Counted from the stretch's first letter, positions 52,662-60,997 are shown. The stretch is DNA of 64,000 nucleotides from Sarcina sp. DSM 11001 (GCF_900101015.1 NZ_FNFZ01000024.1:1-64000), one strand, 5' to 3'. Numbers and translations are program-made. Notes: a model not told the origin generated them from the sequence alone.

Positions 52662-54443
52662 ATGAATACAGAGACCCATAAATATCTGTGCTGGCTGGAC
52701 CAGATCAGGGGACTGGGGAGAAAAAGGATCTTTCCGCTTCTTCAGTCTGCAGGAGAATCCAGTCTGTTCAGCCGGACAGACCCGGATGGAGACTGTTTCC
52801 CGGGTCCGGCAGACTGGGGCGAAGCTGCCCGCCTGCTCTACACTGCTCCGGAGCCGCAGCTTTCTTTTTTGTGCGCGGAAGCCATCCCTTCAGGAAAACA
52901 TGCGGCGCAGGCTGCACAGCTTATTCTCCGGGCCAGAAAACAGGATCCTGCCCGCATTGAAGAGAATCTTGCGCGCACAGGCATCTTTTTTTCCTGTATA
53001 ATAGAAGAAAGCTTCCCTTCGCGGCTCCGGTTTATCCCGGATCCGCCCTTCGGGATCTACTGCCGGGGACCGCTTCTCCCCCCTGATCCGCCCCCTTTTC
53101 CCGGGCTCGAATCTCCCGCGGCGGCCGTGATCGGCGCCCGGCTTGCCTCCGGTTACGGCAGGGAACAGGCAAGACGCTTTTCCTATCGGATGGCTTCCCG
53201 GGGGATCACGATCATCAGCGGCATGGCGAGAGGGATCGACGGCATCGCGCAGACAGCCGCGCTTGACGCGGGAGGCAGATCCTACGCGGTGCTGGGCTGC
53301 GGAGTGGATATCTGTTATCCGGAGGAAAACCGCTCTCTTTACGACAGACTGCTGCAACAGAGCGGCATTCTCTCGGAGTATCCTCCCGGGACTCCTCCGG
53401 AGGCCCGCCTGTTCCCACTGCGCAACAGGATCATAAGCGGGCTCGCGGACGCTGTCCTGGTCATTGAAGCACGCAAAAAATCAGGGACTCTGATCACTGT
53501 CGATATGGCACTTGAACAGGGACGAGATGTTTTTGCCCTTCCCGGCCGCGTCAGCGACAGTCTAAGCGACGGCTGCAACCGCCTGATCCGGCAGGGAGCC
53601 GCACCTGCGACCTGCCCGGAAGACCTGCTCGAATACTTTTTTGAAACAGACACTCCTGCTCCTGAAACAGGCAAAGGGCGGCCGGCCGCTGCCGCCGGTG
53701 CCAATCTGTCCGGAGGAAACCATGAATCAGATAAGGAAACAGCAAAAGAAAAAGGCCAAACTGCAGCACAAGGCTGTAAAGCTGGCCGCCCTGTTCGCAC
53801 TGAAAATGATGATCTCCCAGAAGGAGAAAAAGGAAGCCCTGGCTGCAGCCGAAGGAAAAACGGTCTACGGGAAAATATCCTCAAAGGTTCCGGATCCCAT
53901 GCATGTCCTGTACTTTGCGCTGGGCGGGAAAGCAGCCGGTCTGAACCCGAAGAAGGTCGAGAAGGCAGCCGCAGCCGCAACTCTCCTCTCTGCAGCGACT
54001 ACCGTCGGGAACCCCGGTATCTCAAGGCAGGTGGCGGGCTATGCCTTCCGGAAACTGACGGAAAAGAAGAGTGTGAAAAAAAGCCTGGTCCCCTGGAAGA
54101 AATAGAGTCTGCGTTCATGTTTAATTCTCTGGAAGAAACAGAGCCGGAGAACATATTTGAGCCACCGGGAAAAGCAGAGCCGGAAGACATATTTGAGCCA
54201 CTGGAAATAGCAGAGCCGGAAATAAAGGTCGATTCCCTGGAGGAAATGATCCTCGAGGTCCTCTCCCCGGAGGACGGAATGCATCTGGAAAGGATCATTG
54301 AGCAGGTCAACAACATCCCTGTCGAAAGGAAGACTTTTGCCGGTTCTTTCGGGCTCACCAGGGTCATACCATGTCTTCTGCGCCTGAAAACAGACGGGCG
54401 TGTCGAGGAGACCTCTGCAGGATACTTCCGGAAGACCCGGTAA
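52662..54443 (+). CDS. dprA: DNA-processing protein DprA with a long central insertion
   Basis: 593 residues against about 360-400 for most DprA. N-terminal SAM-like region, then the Rossmann DNA-binding core (IGARLASGYGREQARRFSYR, ISGMARGIDGIAQTAALDAG, GCGVDICYPEENRSLYDRL) to about residue 330. Residues ~335-485 are a low-complexity stretch with no resemblance to DprA that overlaps another ORF in a different frame (53722-54105). Then come three 12-residue acidic repeats (EPEDIFEPLE type) and the normal winged-helix C-terminus (EEMILEVLSPEDGMHLERI ... GYFRKTR). It protects and loads ssDNA onto RecA. Possibly two genes share this stretch. Confidence 0.88.
   Translation: MNTETHKYLCWLDQIRGLGRKRIFPLLQSAGESSLFSRTDPDGDCFPGPADWGEAARLLYTAPEPQLSFLCAEAIPSGKHAAQAAQLILRARKQDPARIEENLARTGIFFSCIIEESFPSRLRFIPDPPFGIYCRGPLLPPDPPPFPGLESPAAAVIGARLASGYGREQARRFSYRMASRGITIISGMARGIDGIAQTAALDAGGRSYAVLGCGVDICYPEENRSLYDRLLQQSGILSEYPPGTPPEARLFPLRNRIISGLADAVLVIEARKKSGTLITVDMALEQGRDVFALPGRVSDSLSDGCNRLIRQGAAPATCPEDLLEYFFETDTPAPETGKGRPAAAAGANLSGGNHESDKETAKEKGQTAAQGCKAGRPVRTENDDLPEGEKGSPGCSRRKNGLRENILKGSGSHACPVLCAGRESSRSEPEEGREGSRSRNSPLCSDYRREPRYLKAGGGLCLPETDGKEECEKKPGPLEEIESAFMFNSLEETEPENIFEPPGKAEPEDIFEPLEIAEPEIKVDSLEEMILEVLSPEDGMHLERIIEQVNNIPVERKTFAGSFGLTRVIPCLLRLKTDGRVEETSAGYFRKTR
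53722..54105 (+). CDS. Alternative-frame ORF inside dprA, unknown 127-residue protein
   Basis: ATG at 53722 with CGGAGGAAACC before it; 127 codons in a different frame from dprA, ending at TAG 54103-54105. The product is basic and helical: MNQIRKQQKKKAKLQHKAV, LAALFALKMMISQKEKKEAL, SSKVPDPMHVLYFALGGKAA, KKVEKAAAAATLLSAATT and a Lys-rich end. In this frame third positions are mostly G or C, like neighbouring genes, while the dprA frame over the same bases is not so biased. It may be a real overprinted or inserted gene. No family recognised. Confidence 0.5.
   Translation: MNQIRKQQKKKAKLQHKAVKLAALFALKMMISQKEKKEALAAAEGKTVYGKISSKVPDPMHVLYFALGGKAAGLNPKKVEKAAAAATLLSAATTVGNPGISRQVAGYAFRKLTEKKSVKKSLVPWKK
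54135..54242 (+). repeat. 36-bp in-frame repeats within dprA
   Basis: Three units of 36 bp encode ETEPENIFEPPG, KAEPEDIFEPLE and IAEPEIKVDSLE just before the winged-helix domain. Confidence 0.8.
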
Positions 54444-54448
54444 TGGAA

Positions 54449-54500
54449 AACAGCCGCAAAGGAGTGTGATTCTCCTTTGCGGCTGTTCTGCTTTAAATGT
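54449..54500 (+). terminator. Terminator of the comM-dprA operon
   Basis: AACAGCCGCAAAGGAG (54449-54464) pairs perfectly over 16 bp with CTCCTTTGCGGCTGTT (54472-54487), loop 7 nt, then a T-rich stretch. It begins 5 nt after the dprA stop. Confidence 0.9.
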
Positions 54501-54604
54501 TTATGTGTGTTTGTTTGCCTGTTTTTTTGTCTGCTTTATGCCTGTTTTATTCTTCATCGAGGTCGACTCGCGAGCAAGTCTTGAAATCTGTTTCCTGTAA
54601 TGGA

Positions 54605-54934
54605 TCAGCGTTTTCCTCTCTGAAGCTGGCCCTGATACTGTTCTATTCCGCCGATATTGTACACTTCTGTATACCCGAGCTTGCGCAGGGCTGATACGGC
54701 TTTTCTGCTCCGCTGGCCGCTCAGGCAATAGACAAAAATGGGGGCGGATTTGTCATGCAGGAGGTTCACGGCGTTGCCGATCTTCTCAACAGGAATATTG
54801 CGGCTTCCGCCGATGTGTCCCTGACGGTACTCCTCCTCCGTGCGGACATCGAGCAGTATGGCGCCCTTTGTAGTCCTGCAGCGGTTTAATTCTTTGTTTA
54901 TATCAACAGATTTAAAGATTTCTAAAAAAGACAT
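54605..54934 (-). CDS. Rhodanese-like protein
   Basis: 109 residues, single rhodanese domain: AILLDVRTEEEYRQGHIGGS, and the active-site loop VYCLSGQRSRKAVSAL with catalytic Cys near 70. It would carry or transfer sulfane sulfur in the cytoplasm. GGAGGTCCA precedes the ATG. Single minus-strand gene between the dprA terminator and the dha operon. Confidence 0.9.
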   Translation of the reverse strand: MSFLEIFKSVDINKELNRCRTTKGAILLDVRTEEEYRQGHIGGSRNIPVEKIGNAVNLLHDKSAPIFVYCLSGQRSRKAVSALRKLGYTEVYNIGGIEQYQGQLQRGKR

Positions 54935-54980
54935 TGGACCTCCATGCGTTTTACTTTATCCAGTGTTCAAAAGCTGTGCG

Positions 54981-55074
54981 GGGCACTCCGCCAACGCAGC
55001 CGGACAGTTCCGCTGCGTCCACGGGCTCCCGGATCCCGTCAAAGGGCACTCCGCCAACGCGGCCGGACAATTCC
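54981..55074. repeat. 31-bp direct repeat, offset 63
   Basis: Copies at 54981-55011 and 55044-55074 match at 29 of 31 positions. They fill the gap between dhaK and the rhodanese gene. Confidence 0.85.
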
Positions 55075-55127
55075 CGGGCAGGACCAAAGGTTTCCGGATC
55101 AATCATCAGTTATCCTTATCAGGGATT

Positions 55128-56126
55128 TCAGACCTGCTTGAAAGCGGGCGTATCCGCCGGTGCGTTCAAAAAGCCCTTGAGTTCGTCGTCGAGTTTGAGC
55201 AGGGTGACAGAGAAGCCGGCCATATCGAGGGATGTCATAAAGTTGCCCACCTCGGTCTTTGCGATCCTGATCTTCTTCTCATCGAGGATCTCTTTTACGC
55301 GCAGGTTGGCAATGAACAGCTCGCTCAGAGGGGTTGCTCCCATTCCATTGACCATGACGGCGACTTCGTCGCCCTCACCATAGATGCCCTCGTCAAGGAT
55401 CTTGCCCACCAGAGTATCTACCGTAGCCGCCGCACTGCTGATCTTTTCGCGGTGCGTGCCGGGCTCACCGTGGATGCCGATCCCGATCTCGACCTCGTCT
55501 TCAGCAAGTTCGAAGCTGGGCTTGCCGACTGCGGGAACAGTGCAGGGAGAAACAGACATACCCATGGATCTGACATTGGCGATGACCTTTTCGGCGACGC
55601 ACTTGACTTCGGCGAGCTCAGCCCCTGTCTCCGCGCAGGCACCTGCGATCTTATGTACGAAAACAGTGCCGGCGATCCCGCGGCGGCCGGTCGTCCAGGT
55701 GGAGTTCTCGACAGCGACATCATCCGCCACAATGACCTTTTCGACGACAATGTCCTCATCCGCAGCCATATCCGCGGCCATTTCGAAGTTCATGACATCG
55801 CCGGTATAGTTTTTGATGATCAGCAGTGCGCCTTTTCCGCACTCCGTAGCCTTGATCGCCTCATAGACCTGATCCGGAGTGGGTGATGTAAACACAGCAC
55901 CTGCCACTGCTGCATCCAGCATTCCCCTGCCGACATATCCGCCGTGGGCAGGCTCATGACCGCTGCCGCCGCCGCTGATCAGGACGACCTTGTCCGTCTT
56001 CTTCGCCCCGGTACGGGCGACAACGTCGGTACCCTGTACACGCTCAATGTACTGGGGGAAAGCGGCTGTCATTCCGTTGAGCATCTCATCAACTACATTG
56101 TCGACTCCATTGATCAGTTTTTTCAT
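55128..56126 (-). CDS. dhaK: Dihydroxyacetone kinase subunit DhaK
   Basis: 332 residues from the ATG at 56126 (GGAGGTAATC before it). LISGGGSGHEPAHGGYVG and the substrate-binding His in IGIGIHGEPGTH identify DhaK, which binds dihydroxyacetone covalently and receives phosphate from DhaL-ADP. Last in the order dhaL-dhaM-dhaK, an arrangement different from the usual K-L-M. Confidence 0.94.
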   Translation of the reverse strand: MKKLINGVDNVVDEMLNGMTAAFPQYIERVQGTDVVARTGAKKTDKVVLISGGGSGHEPAHGGYVGRGMLDAAVAGAVFTSPTPDQVYEAIKATECGKGALLIIKNYTGDVMNFEMAADMAADEDIVVEKVIVADDVAVENSTWTTGRRGIAGTVFVHKIAGACAETGAELAEVKCVAEKVIANVRSMGMSVSPCTVPAVGKPSFELAEDEVEIGIGIHGEPGTHREKISSAAATVDTLVGKILDEGIYGEGDEVAVMVNGMGATPLSELFIANLRVKEILDEKKIRIAKTEVGNFMTSLDMAGFSVTLLKLDDELKGFLNAPADTPAFKQV

Positions 56127-56260
56127 GATTACCTCCATTCCTGACATATTTCACCACAGTGCACACTGTAATCATCTACCAGCAGGCATCCTGTTTTTTC
56201 ATTCCTTCACGCAGTATCTCAGTACTTACTTTTTCAGTCCTTCACTCCGAACCAGTTCCT

Positions 56261-56381
56261 ACTCAGTCACTGAGCTTTTTCATTCCCCTTGCCTCCACGG
56301 CTGCCGCGATGGCTTCCCACAGGAATCTTTACTCAGTCACTGAGCTTTTTCATGCCCCTTGCCTCCTCGGCTGCCGCGATG
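56261..56381. repeat. Direct repeat duplicating the dhaM 3' end
   Basis: A 51-bp stretch at 56261-56311 recurs at 56331-56381 with two mismatches, offset 70. The second copy holds the dhaM stop. On the minus strand both copies encode AIAAA, four further residues, MKKLSD and TGA. Confidence 0.92.
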
Positions 56382-56740
56382 ACCGCCTCCAGGGGGTCTC
56401 CTGCAGAAGCCGAGACCGCTGCGCTGACAGCGCCTTCCAGGACAGGGGCATCCGCGATCATGACCCGCAGATCCGAATGGTCATCATCAAATTCCAGAAG
56501 CTCCATGGCCGTCTCCGTACTCATGATCCCGCTTCCGAGATCGACCATGGCGCAGACTCCGTCCCCGCTGTCCGCTTCGATCATGGCATTCTGGATACGG
56601 ACCGCATCTGTACCGATGCTCCCGTCCTCCATTCCTCCACAGGCAATGATGCGAAGATCAGGTCCTGCCATCTGTGCCGCCAGTTCACGGATCCCTTCCG
56701 CGGCGAGCCTGCTGTGAGAGACAATGACTATCCCTACCAT
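56333..56740 (-). CDS. dhaM: PTS-dependent dihydroxyacetone kinase phosphotransferase subunit DhaM
   Basis: 135 residues from the ATG at 56740 (GAGGAGGG before it), an EIIA-mannose-type domain only: MVGIVIVSHSRLAAEG with the phosphoryl His9, and CAMVDLGSGIMSTETAM. It takes phosphate from HPr and passes it to DhaL-bound ADP. It starts 4 nt after the dhaL stop. Its 3' end is duplicated downstream. Confidence 0.93.
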   Translation of the reverse strand: MVGIVIVSHSRLAAEGIRELAAQMAGPDLRIIACGGMEDGSIGTDAVRIQNAMIEADSGDGVCAMVDLGSGIMSTETAMELLEFDDDHSDLRVMIADAPVLEGAVSAAVSASAGDPLEAVIAAAEEARGMKKLSD

Positions 56741-56744
56741 CTTT

Positions 56745-57368
56745 TTATCCCTCCTCGACAAAGCCCCTGACAGCTTCCATGGTCAGCAGGGATGAGGTGG
56801 CGCCGGGATCCTGATGCCCGATGCTCCTGTCTCCGAGATAGCTGGCACGACCCTTGGTCGCACGAATGGTCTTTGTGTATTCCACACCTTCTTTTGCCGC
56901 CGCGCACATGGCGTCCAGGCAGCCGGCGAGGTCTTTTCCCCCGTCAGCGGCAGCTGCATAGGCTTCATAAGCAGGAATGATCGCGTCCAGCATGGTCTTT
57001 TCCCCGCGCTCCGCCTTCCCTCTCTGCTTGATCCCGCCGATGATCGCCTCCAGGATCTCCTTTCCGTCCTGGACAGTCAGTTCTGTCTTTCCGGCAGCTG
57101 CTTTAGCCGCTTTCATATAAGCAGTCCCGTAGAGGGGGCCTGAAGCGCCTCCAACTTTGGAGATCAGCACCATTCCGGTTTTTTTCAAAACCGCACCAAT
57201 ATCCGTTTCATCCTGCGGAAGCTGGCCGAGAGCCTCCGTATAACCCCTTGCCATATTGATCCCGTGATCCGCATCGCCGATCTCACGGTCAAGTTCTGTC
57301 AGGAACTCCTTATTTGCGATAATGCTGTCGGCGATCTTAGCGATGCACCCATAGACTTTCGATGCCAT
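56745..57368 (-). CDS. dhaL: Dihydroxyacetone kinase ADP-binding subunit DhaL
   Basis: 207 residues. REIGDADHGINMARG holds the Asp residues that bind ADP-Mg, and SKVGGASGPLYGTAY and RASYLGDRSIGHQDPGATS complete the DhaL fold. First gene of the operon. A 12-bp array lies 54 bp upstream. Confidence 0.94.
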   Translation of the reverse strand: MASKVYGCIAKIADSIIANKEFLTELDREIGDADHGINMARGYTEALGQLPQDETDIGAVLKKTGMVLISKVGGASGPLYGTAYMKAAKAAAGKTELTVQDGKEILEAIIGGIKQRGKAERGEKTMLDAIIPAYEAYAAAADGGKDLAGCLDAMCAAAKEGVEYTKTIRATKGRASYLGDRSIGHQDPGATSSLLTMEAVRGFVEEG

Positions 57369-57421
57369 ATTCTCAACTCCCTTCTGACCTGACCGGCTTC
57401 TGTTCCTGTATTCCTGACTCT

Positions 57422-57481
57422 ATACCGGACTGTATGCCGGACTATATACTGGACTGTTTGCCGGACTGTTTGCCGGATATA
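57422..57481. repeat. 12-bp tandem array, 5 units, upstream of dhaL
   Basis: ATACCGGACTGT, ATGCCGGACTAT, ATACTGGACTGT, TTGCCGGACTGT and TTGCCGGATATA lie in the dhaL leader or promoter. Confidence 0.85.
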
Positions 57482-57610
57482 TAAACCTATACATTATTAT
57501 ATACCTGTCTTAAAAAAAGTGCACAAAAAATACAGAAATCCATACAAAACAGCCCGGAATAACCATTTTTAAACCTGTCAGAAAGGACGTCAGATAGGAC
57601 AGTCTGTAAA

Positions 57611-57662
57611 GCCGGTCTATGATGCCGGTCTATGATGCCGGTCTATGATGCCAGTCAGAAAT
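57611..57662. repeat. 13-bp tandem array, about 4 units
   Basis: GCCGGTCTATGAT three times exactly, then a partial fourth. Lies between dhaL and yitT. A looser 28-30-bp array with GGTCAGACTTCCTTTTCC units fills 57741-57855. Nothing else is seen in 57369-57897 apart from the terminator. Confidence 0.85.
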
Positions 57663-57709
57663 GATAAAAGAGCCGGCCCTTGGCAACTGCTGCCCTTCAG
57701 GTCCGGCTC
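57660..57709 (-). terminator. Terminator downstream of yitT
   Basis: GAGCCGG (57670-57676) and CCGGCTC (57703-57709), with a T-rich run after the hairpin on the minus strand. Confidence 0.6.
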
Positions 57710-57897
57710 CTGTATCCGTAATATGCTGCTGATCCAGTCCGGGTCAGCTTCCTTTTCTGTATCTACCCGGGTCAGACTTCCTTTTCCGCATCTGTCCGGG
57801 TCAGACTTTCTTTTTCCACATCTGCCTGTATCAGACTTTTTTCCGCATCTGTTTTTTTCAAAATCCCATATTCAGCATCAGTCTGCCATAACCCGGT

Positions 57898-58767
57898 TCA
57901 GTCCTTGGGTTCCTGATAAAATCGTCCCGTGATCCGCTCCGTGGGGATGGCATTGATAAAAGCTCCCGGATCGATCGTGCGGACCACATTGGTCACACGC
58001 TTGACGTCAGACCTGGCCACGACCGAGTAGACGACATTACGCCAGTCCTCCTTGTAGCCGCCTTCTGCCGCCCAGATGGTAGAACCATGCTGACAGGTGT
58101 CATAAATCGCTCTTCGGACCTCATCCCACTTGTCCGTGACAATGAACAGGGTCTCCTGCTGGTAATTGCGGTAAAGAAGGCGCAGCGTCTGCGTCGTTGT
58201 ATATTGGTAAATAATGGAATACAGCGCCTTATCCCAGCCAAAGAAATATCCGGCAATAAGGAGGACGACCGCATTAAAACCCAGAACGATCGTGAACCCG
58301 TCCAGACCGCGCTTCTGGGAAAGGTAAATGGAAATAAAATCCATACCGCCTGTGGTCGCGTTCACCCGCAGACAGAGCGTAGTGACCACTCCATTGATCA
58401 GACCGCCGAAGATGGCGATCAGCAGAGTATCATAGGTGAGCGGATGGGTGGGGATCAGGTCTGTGAGGACCGCTGAGATAACGATCATTTCACAGGACAG
58501 CAGAGTAAACTTTTTGCCGATAAACTTAAAACCCACATAGACGGGGAAAGCATTAAGCAGAATGTTGACCACGGAGAAAGGCAGCTCCACGTGGAAATAC
58601 TGCAGCGCGATTCTCTGAAACAGCACCGTCAGGCCGGTTACGCCGCCCGGATAAAGCCCTCCCGTGCGCACGAACGTCTTGATGTTGAGTGCCATAAGTA
58701 CGGAAGCGAACGCCACGACGACAGCACGCCTCAAATCATTCCGGGGATCCAGTTTTAAATCCTTCAC
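57898..58767 (-). CDS. YitT-family membrane protein (DUF161/DUF2179)
   Basis: 289 residues. Five to six membrane helices in residues 1-190 (RTGGLYPGGVTGLTVLFQRI, VNATTGGMDFISIYLSQKRG) and the cytoplasmic DUF2179 domain (YRNYQQETLFIVTDKWDEVR ... GAFINAIPTERITGRFY). Start codon is GTG at 58767 with GAGAGGT before it. Function of the family is unclear. A hairpin (TGCCGCA/TGCGGCA, 58846-58876) lies in the gap to the sirtuin gene. Confidence 0.9.
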   Translation of the reverse strand: MKDLKLDPRNDLRRAVVVAFASVLMALNIKTFVRTGGLYPGGVTGLTVLFQRIALQYFHVELPFSVVNILLNAFPVYVGFKFIGKKFTLLSCEMIVISAVLTDLIPTHPLTYDTLLIAIFGGLINGVVTTLCLRVNATTGGMDFISIYLSQKRGLDGFTIVLGFNAVVLLIAGYFFGWDKALYSIIYQYTTTQTLRLLYRNYQQETLFIVTDKWDEVRRAIYDTCQHGSTIWAAEGGYKEDWRNVVYSVVARSDVKRVTNVVRTIDPGAFINAIPTERITGRFYQEPKD

Positions 58768-58933
58768 AAATATACCTCTCTGTCAGACAGGAAGGCTGAT
58801 CTGCCCGCCATATACTTTCATCCGTGCGGTGCTTTTTACGCAAAATGCCGCAGGCCGCCTGAAAAGCCGTGCGGCAATAACCTGACCATTTCGCGCAGAA
58901 CGCCTGCACGAGGTTACACTTTCTTAAATTTTC

Positions 58934-59734
58934 TTAAACCTCGATGTGGGAAAATACCTCGCCGATACTGTCGTGGAAAGCCAGATCCGCGGAGCTGTCC
59001 TGCGAAGTCTTGTCCCTGTTGACGATGACAAGATATTTGCCCCTGTAGGAACTCACGAGAGAGGAGGCAGGGTAGACAGTCAGCGAAGTCCCGCCCACGA
59101 TCAGCAGGTCTGCGCGGGAGATCAGCCTCCCTGCACCGGACCATGCGTCACTGGGAAGCATCTCCCCGTAAAGAGTGACATCAGGACGGATCTTGCCGCC
59201 GCAGCTGCAGTGCGGGACGGCCTCTTCGCTGGTATAGATCGCGTCCGAAGGATATTTCTTTCCGCAGCGGTCACAATAATTGCGCAGAGTGGATCCATGC
59301 ACCTCATAGACCACCTTGCTTCCGGCTGCCTGGTGCAGGCCGTCGATATTCTGCGTGATCACTCCCTCGAGCTTTCCTTTTGCCTCCATTTCAGCCAGCT
59401 TGTAATGCGCCTTGTTGGGCAGGATTCCCCGGGCATCCATCTTCTGCCTGTAAAACTCATAAAAGACCTTGGGCTCTCTCTCCAGGCAGGGATTGCTCAG
59501 CAGGTATTCCGGCTGATAGGCATCGAACCGGACATCGTGCTGATTGTACAGTCCGTCCTTGCTCCTGAAATCCGGGATCCCGCTCTCTGTTGAAACCCCG
59601 GCACCGCCAAAGAACGCGATATGCTTTGAAACCGCGATCATCTCATTGAGCGCTTCATACTTCTCCTCGCCCTTCAGTTTTCTCAGATGCTCTCTCTCTT
59701 CCTTCTGAGTTGCGAAACAACCGATATGCTTCAT
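58934..59734 (-). CDS. NAD-dependent protein deacylase (Sir2 family)
   Basis: 266 residues from the ATG at 59734 (GGGAGGTTTCAGGG before it). Sir2 motifs: GAGVSTESGIPDFRS, TQNIDGLH, catalytic His in VHGST, zinc cysteines (CDRCG, CSCGG), and GGTSLTVYPAS. It removes acyl groups from lysines using NAD. The N-terminal ~30 residues (KHIGCFATQKEEREHLRK) lie before the fold. Single gene. Confidence 0.92.
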   Translation of the reverse strand: MKHIGCFATQKEEREHLRKLKGEEKYEALNEMIAVSKHIAFFGGAGVSTESGIPDFRSKDGLYNQHDVRFDAYQPEYLLSNPCLEREPKVFYEFYRQKMDARGILPNKAHYKLAEMEAKGKLEGVITQNIDGLHQAAGSKVVYEVHGSTLRNYCDRCGKKYPSDAIYTSEEAVPHCSCGGKIRPDVTLYGEMLPSDAWSGAGRLISRADLLIVGGTSLTVYPASSLVSSYRGKYLVIVNRDKTSQDSSADLAFHDSIGEVFSHIEV

Positions 59735-59873
59735 CCCTGAAACCTCCCTTCCGAACTGCTGAAATCTGTTTAAAATATCCGTCAAATACTATTAACTATA
59801 TGATACAGCATTTAGGTCCGCAGGTCATGCCCTGAATATAGATTTTGGCTGTTTTTACCGCTGAAGTGAAAAA

Positions 59874-60140
59874 TCAGCTTCCGCTGCCGCCGGGTCTCAT
59901 CTTAGGATGATCCTGCTCCTCCACCCGGGCAAAGGCCAGGAGGTTCTGGAGTTTTTCGACTCTTCCCTTACAGGAAAAATACCTTCTCTCCCTGCCCTCT
60001 CCTGTCCACCACCGGTCAAATTCCTCCTGTGAATGGGACTGATGAAAAAGCTCCATAGAAATAAGGAGCTGCGTCATTTCCTCACGCAGCTCCGCGATTT
60101 CATCCTGATACATCCGGTAATCAAATTGCGAAATAATCAT
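59874..60140 (-). CDS. Small helical protein, unknown
   Basis: 88 residues, helical and charged (MYQDEIAELREEMTQLLISM, then FDRWWTGEGRERRYFSC). No family recognised and only a weak ribosome binding site (GAAAG). It lies between the sirtuin and DUF4956 genes on the same strand. Confidence 0.5.
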   Translation of the reverse strand: MIISQFDYRMYQDEIAELREEMTQLLISMELFHQSHSQEEFDRWWTGEGRERRYFSCKGRVEKLQNLLAFARVEEQDHPKMRPGGSGS

Positions 60141-60197
60141 GTTTATATTTCTTTCAGGATTTTACCCCAACGCAGCCAAAACCGGTTCGTCACTTGA

Positions 60198-60245
60198 TCA
60201 GAATGTCACTCAGAAGTACACTCATCACGTCACTCAGAACGTCAC
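60198..60245. repeat. 12-bp array repeating the last codons and stop of the DUF4956 gene
   Basis: On the minus strand the first unit is GTGACGTTCTGA, that is Val-Thr-Phe-stop of the DUF4956 gene, followed by three more 12-bp units each ending TGA (GTGACGTGATGA, GTGTACTTCTGA, GTGACATTCTGA). The stops are in frame. Confidence 0.95.
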
Positions 60246-60911
60246 TTCTCCGTCATGGGTCAGAAGAGAAACAGAATGCACAGTGCGAAGCGAAGAAAGC
60301 TCTGCAGTCAGGTCAGACCCGCCCGCAACGGAAAGCTCCATGACCAGATTGAGCTGGCCACCCGAAATATTTCTGGATTTTTCAGAGTAAAAGCGGCTGT
60401 ACTTCCTTACGATCTGGCGGATCGCCTTGTTTGTCTCCTTGTCATTCTCCGCGCTGATCACGAGGATCATCGGGGCTCTTCCAAGCGGAATGACGTTCAG
60501 GATCAGAACTGCGATCGTGACCACAAGGGAAAGAATGATCGCGATCTCAGACAGACCCGCACCGCAGATAATACCCACACTGATAGCCCAGTACAGAAAG
60601 ACCAGGTCCATAGGCTCCTTGATGGCAGTCCTGAAACGGACGATCGACAGCGCGCCGACCATACCGAGGGAAACCACGACACTGGACTGGATCGTCAGAA
60701 TGATCGCTGTTGTGATCAGAGACATGCACACGAGAGAGATATTGAAGTTTTTGGAGTAGAAGGTGCGCCTGGTAAGGAATCTGTAGCAGAAAAAGATATA
60801 AACACCAAGCACCAGCGAAAAGCACAGGGCTACGATGATTCCCTTGGTAGTCAGCTCAATGGTTGAATAACCCTGCAGAAATGATTTTTTAAAAATATCT
60901 GAAAATGACAT
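60234..60911 (-). CDS. DUF4956 membrane protein
   Basis: 225 residues. Four membrane segments with the family core SLGMVGALSIVRFRTAIKEP then MDLVFLYWAIS, and a C-terminal cytoplasmic domain (PMILVISAENDKETNKAI). AAAGGAGAGG precedes the ATG. DUF4956 genes are usually next to VTC polyphosphate-polymerase-like and CotH genes; here the VTC gene is directly upstream and no CotH is in view. Confidence 0.9.
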   Translation of the reverse strand: MSFSDIFKKSFLQGYSTIELTTKGIIVALCFSLVLGVYIFFCYRFLTRRTFYSKNFNISLVCMSLITTAIILTIQSSVVVSLGMVGALSIVRFRTAIKEPMDLVFLYWAISVGIICGAGLSEIAIILSLVVTIAVLILNVIPLGRAPMILVISAENDKETNKAIRQIVRKYSRFYSEKSRNISGGQLNLVMELSVAGGSDLTAELSSLRTVHSVSLLTHDGEVTF

Positions 60912-60997
60912 GATTCTGATCCTCTCCTTTATTTATCTATTCTGAATTTATTTATCTATGGAGTTATCTATTCTGAACTAATCTATTATAAATTATA

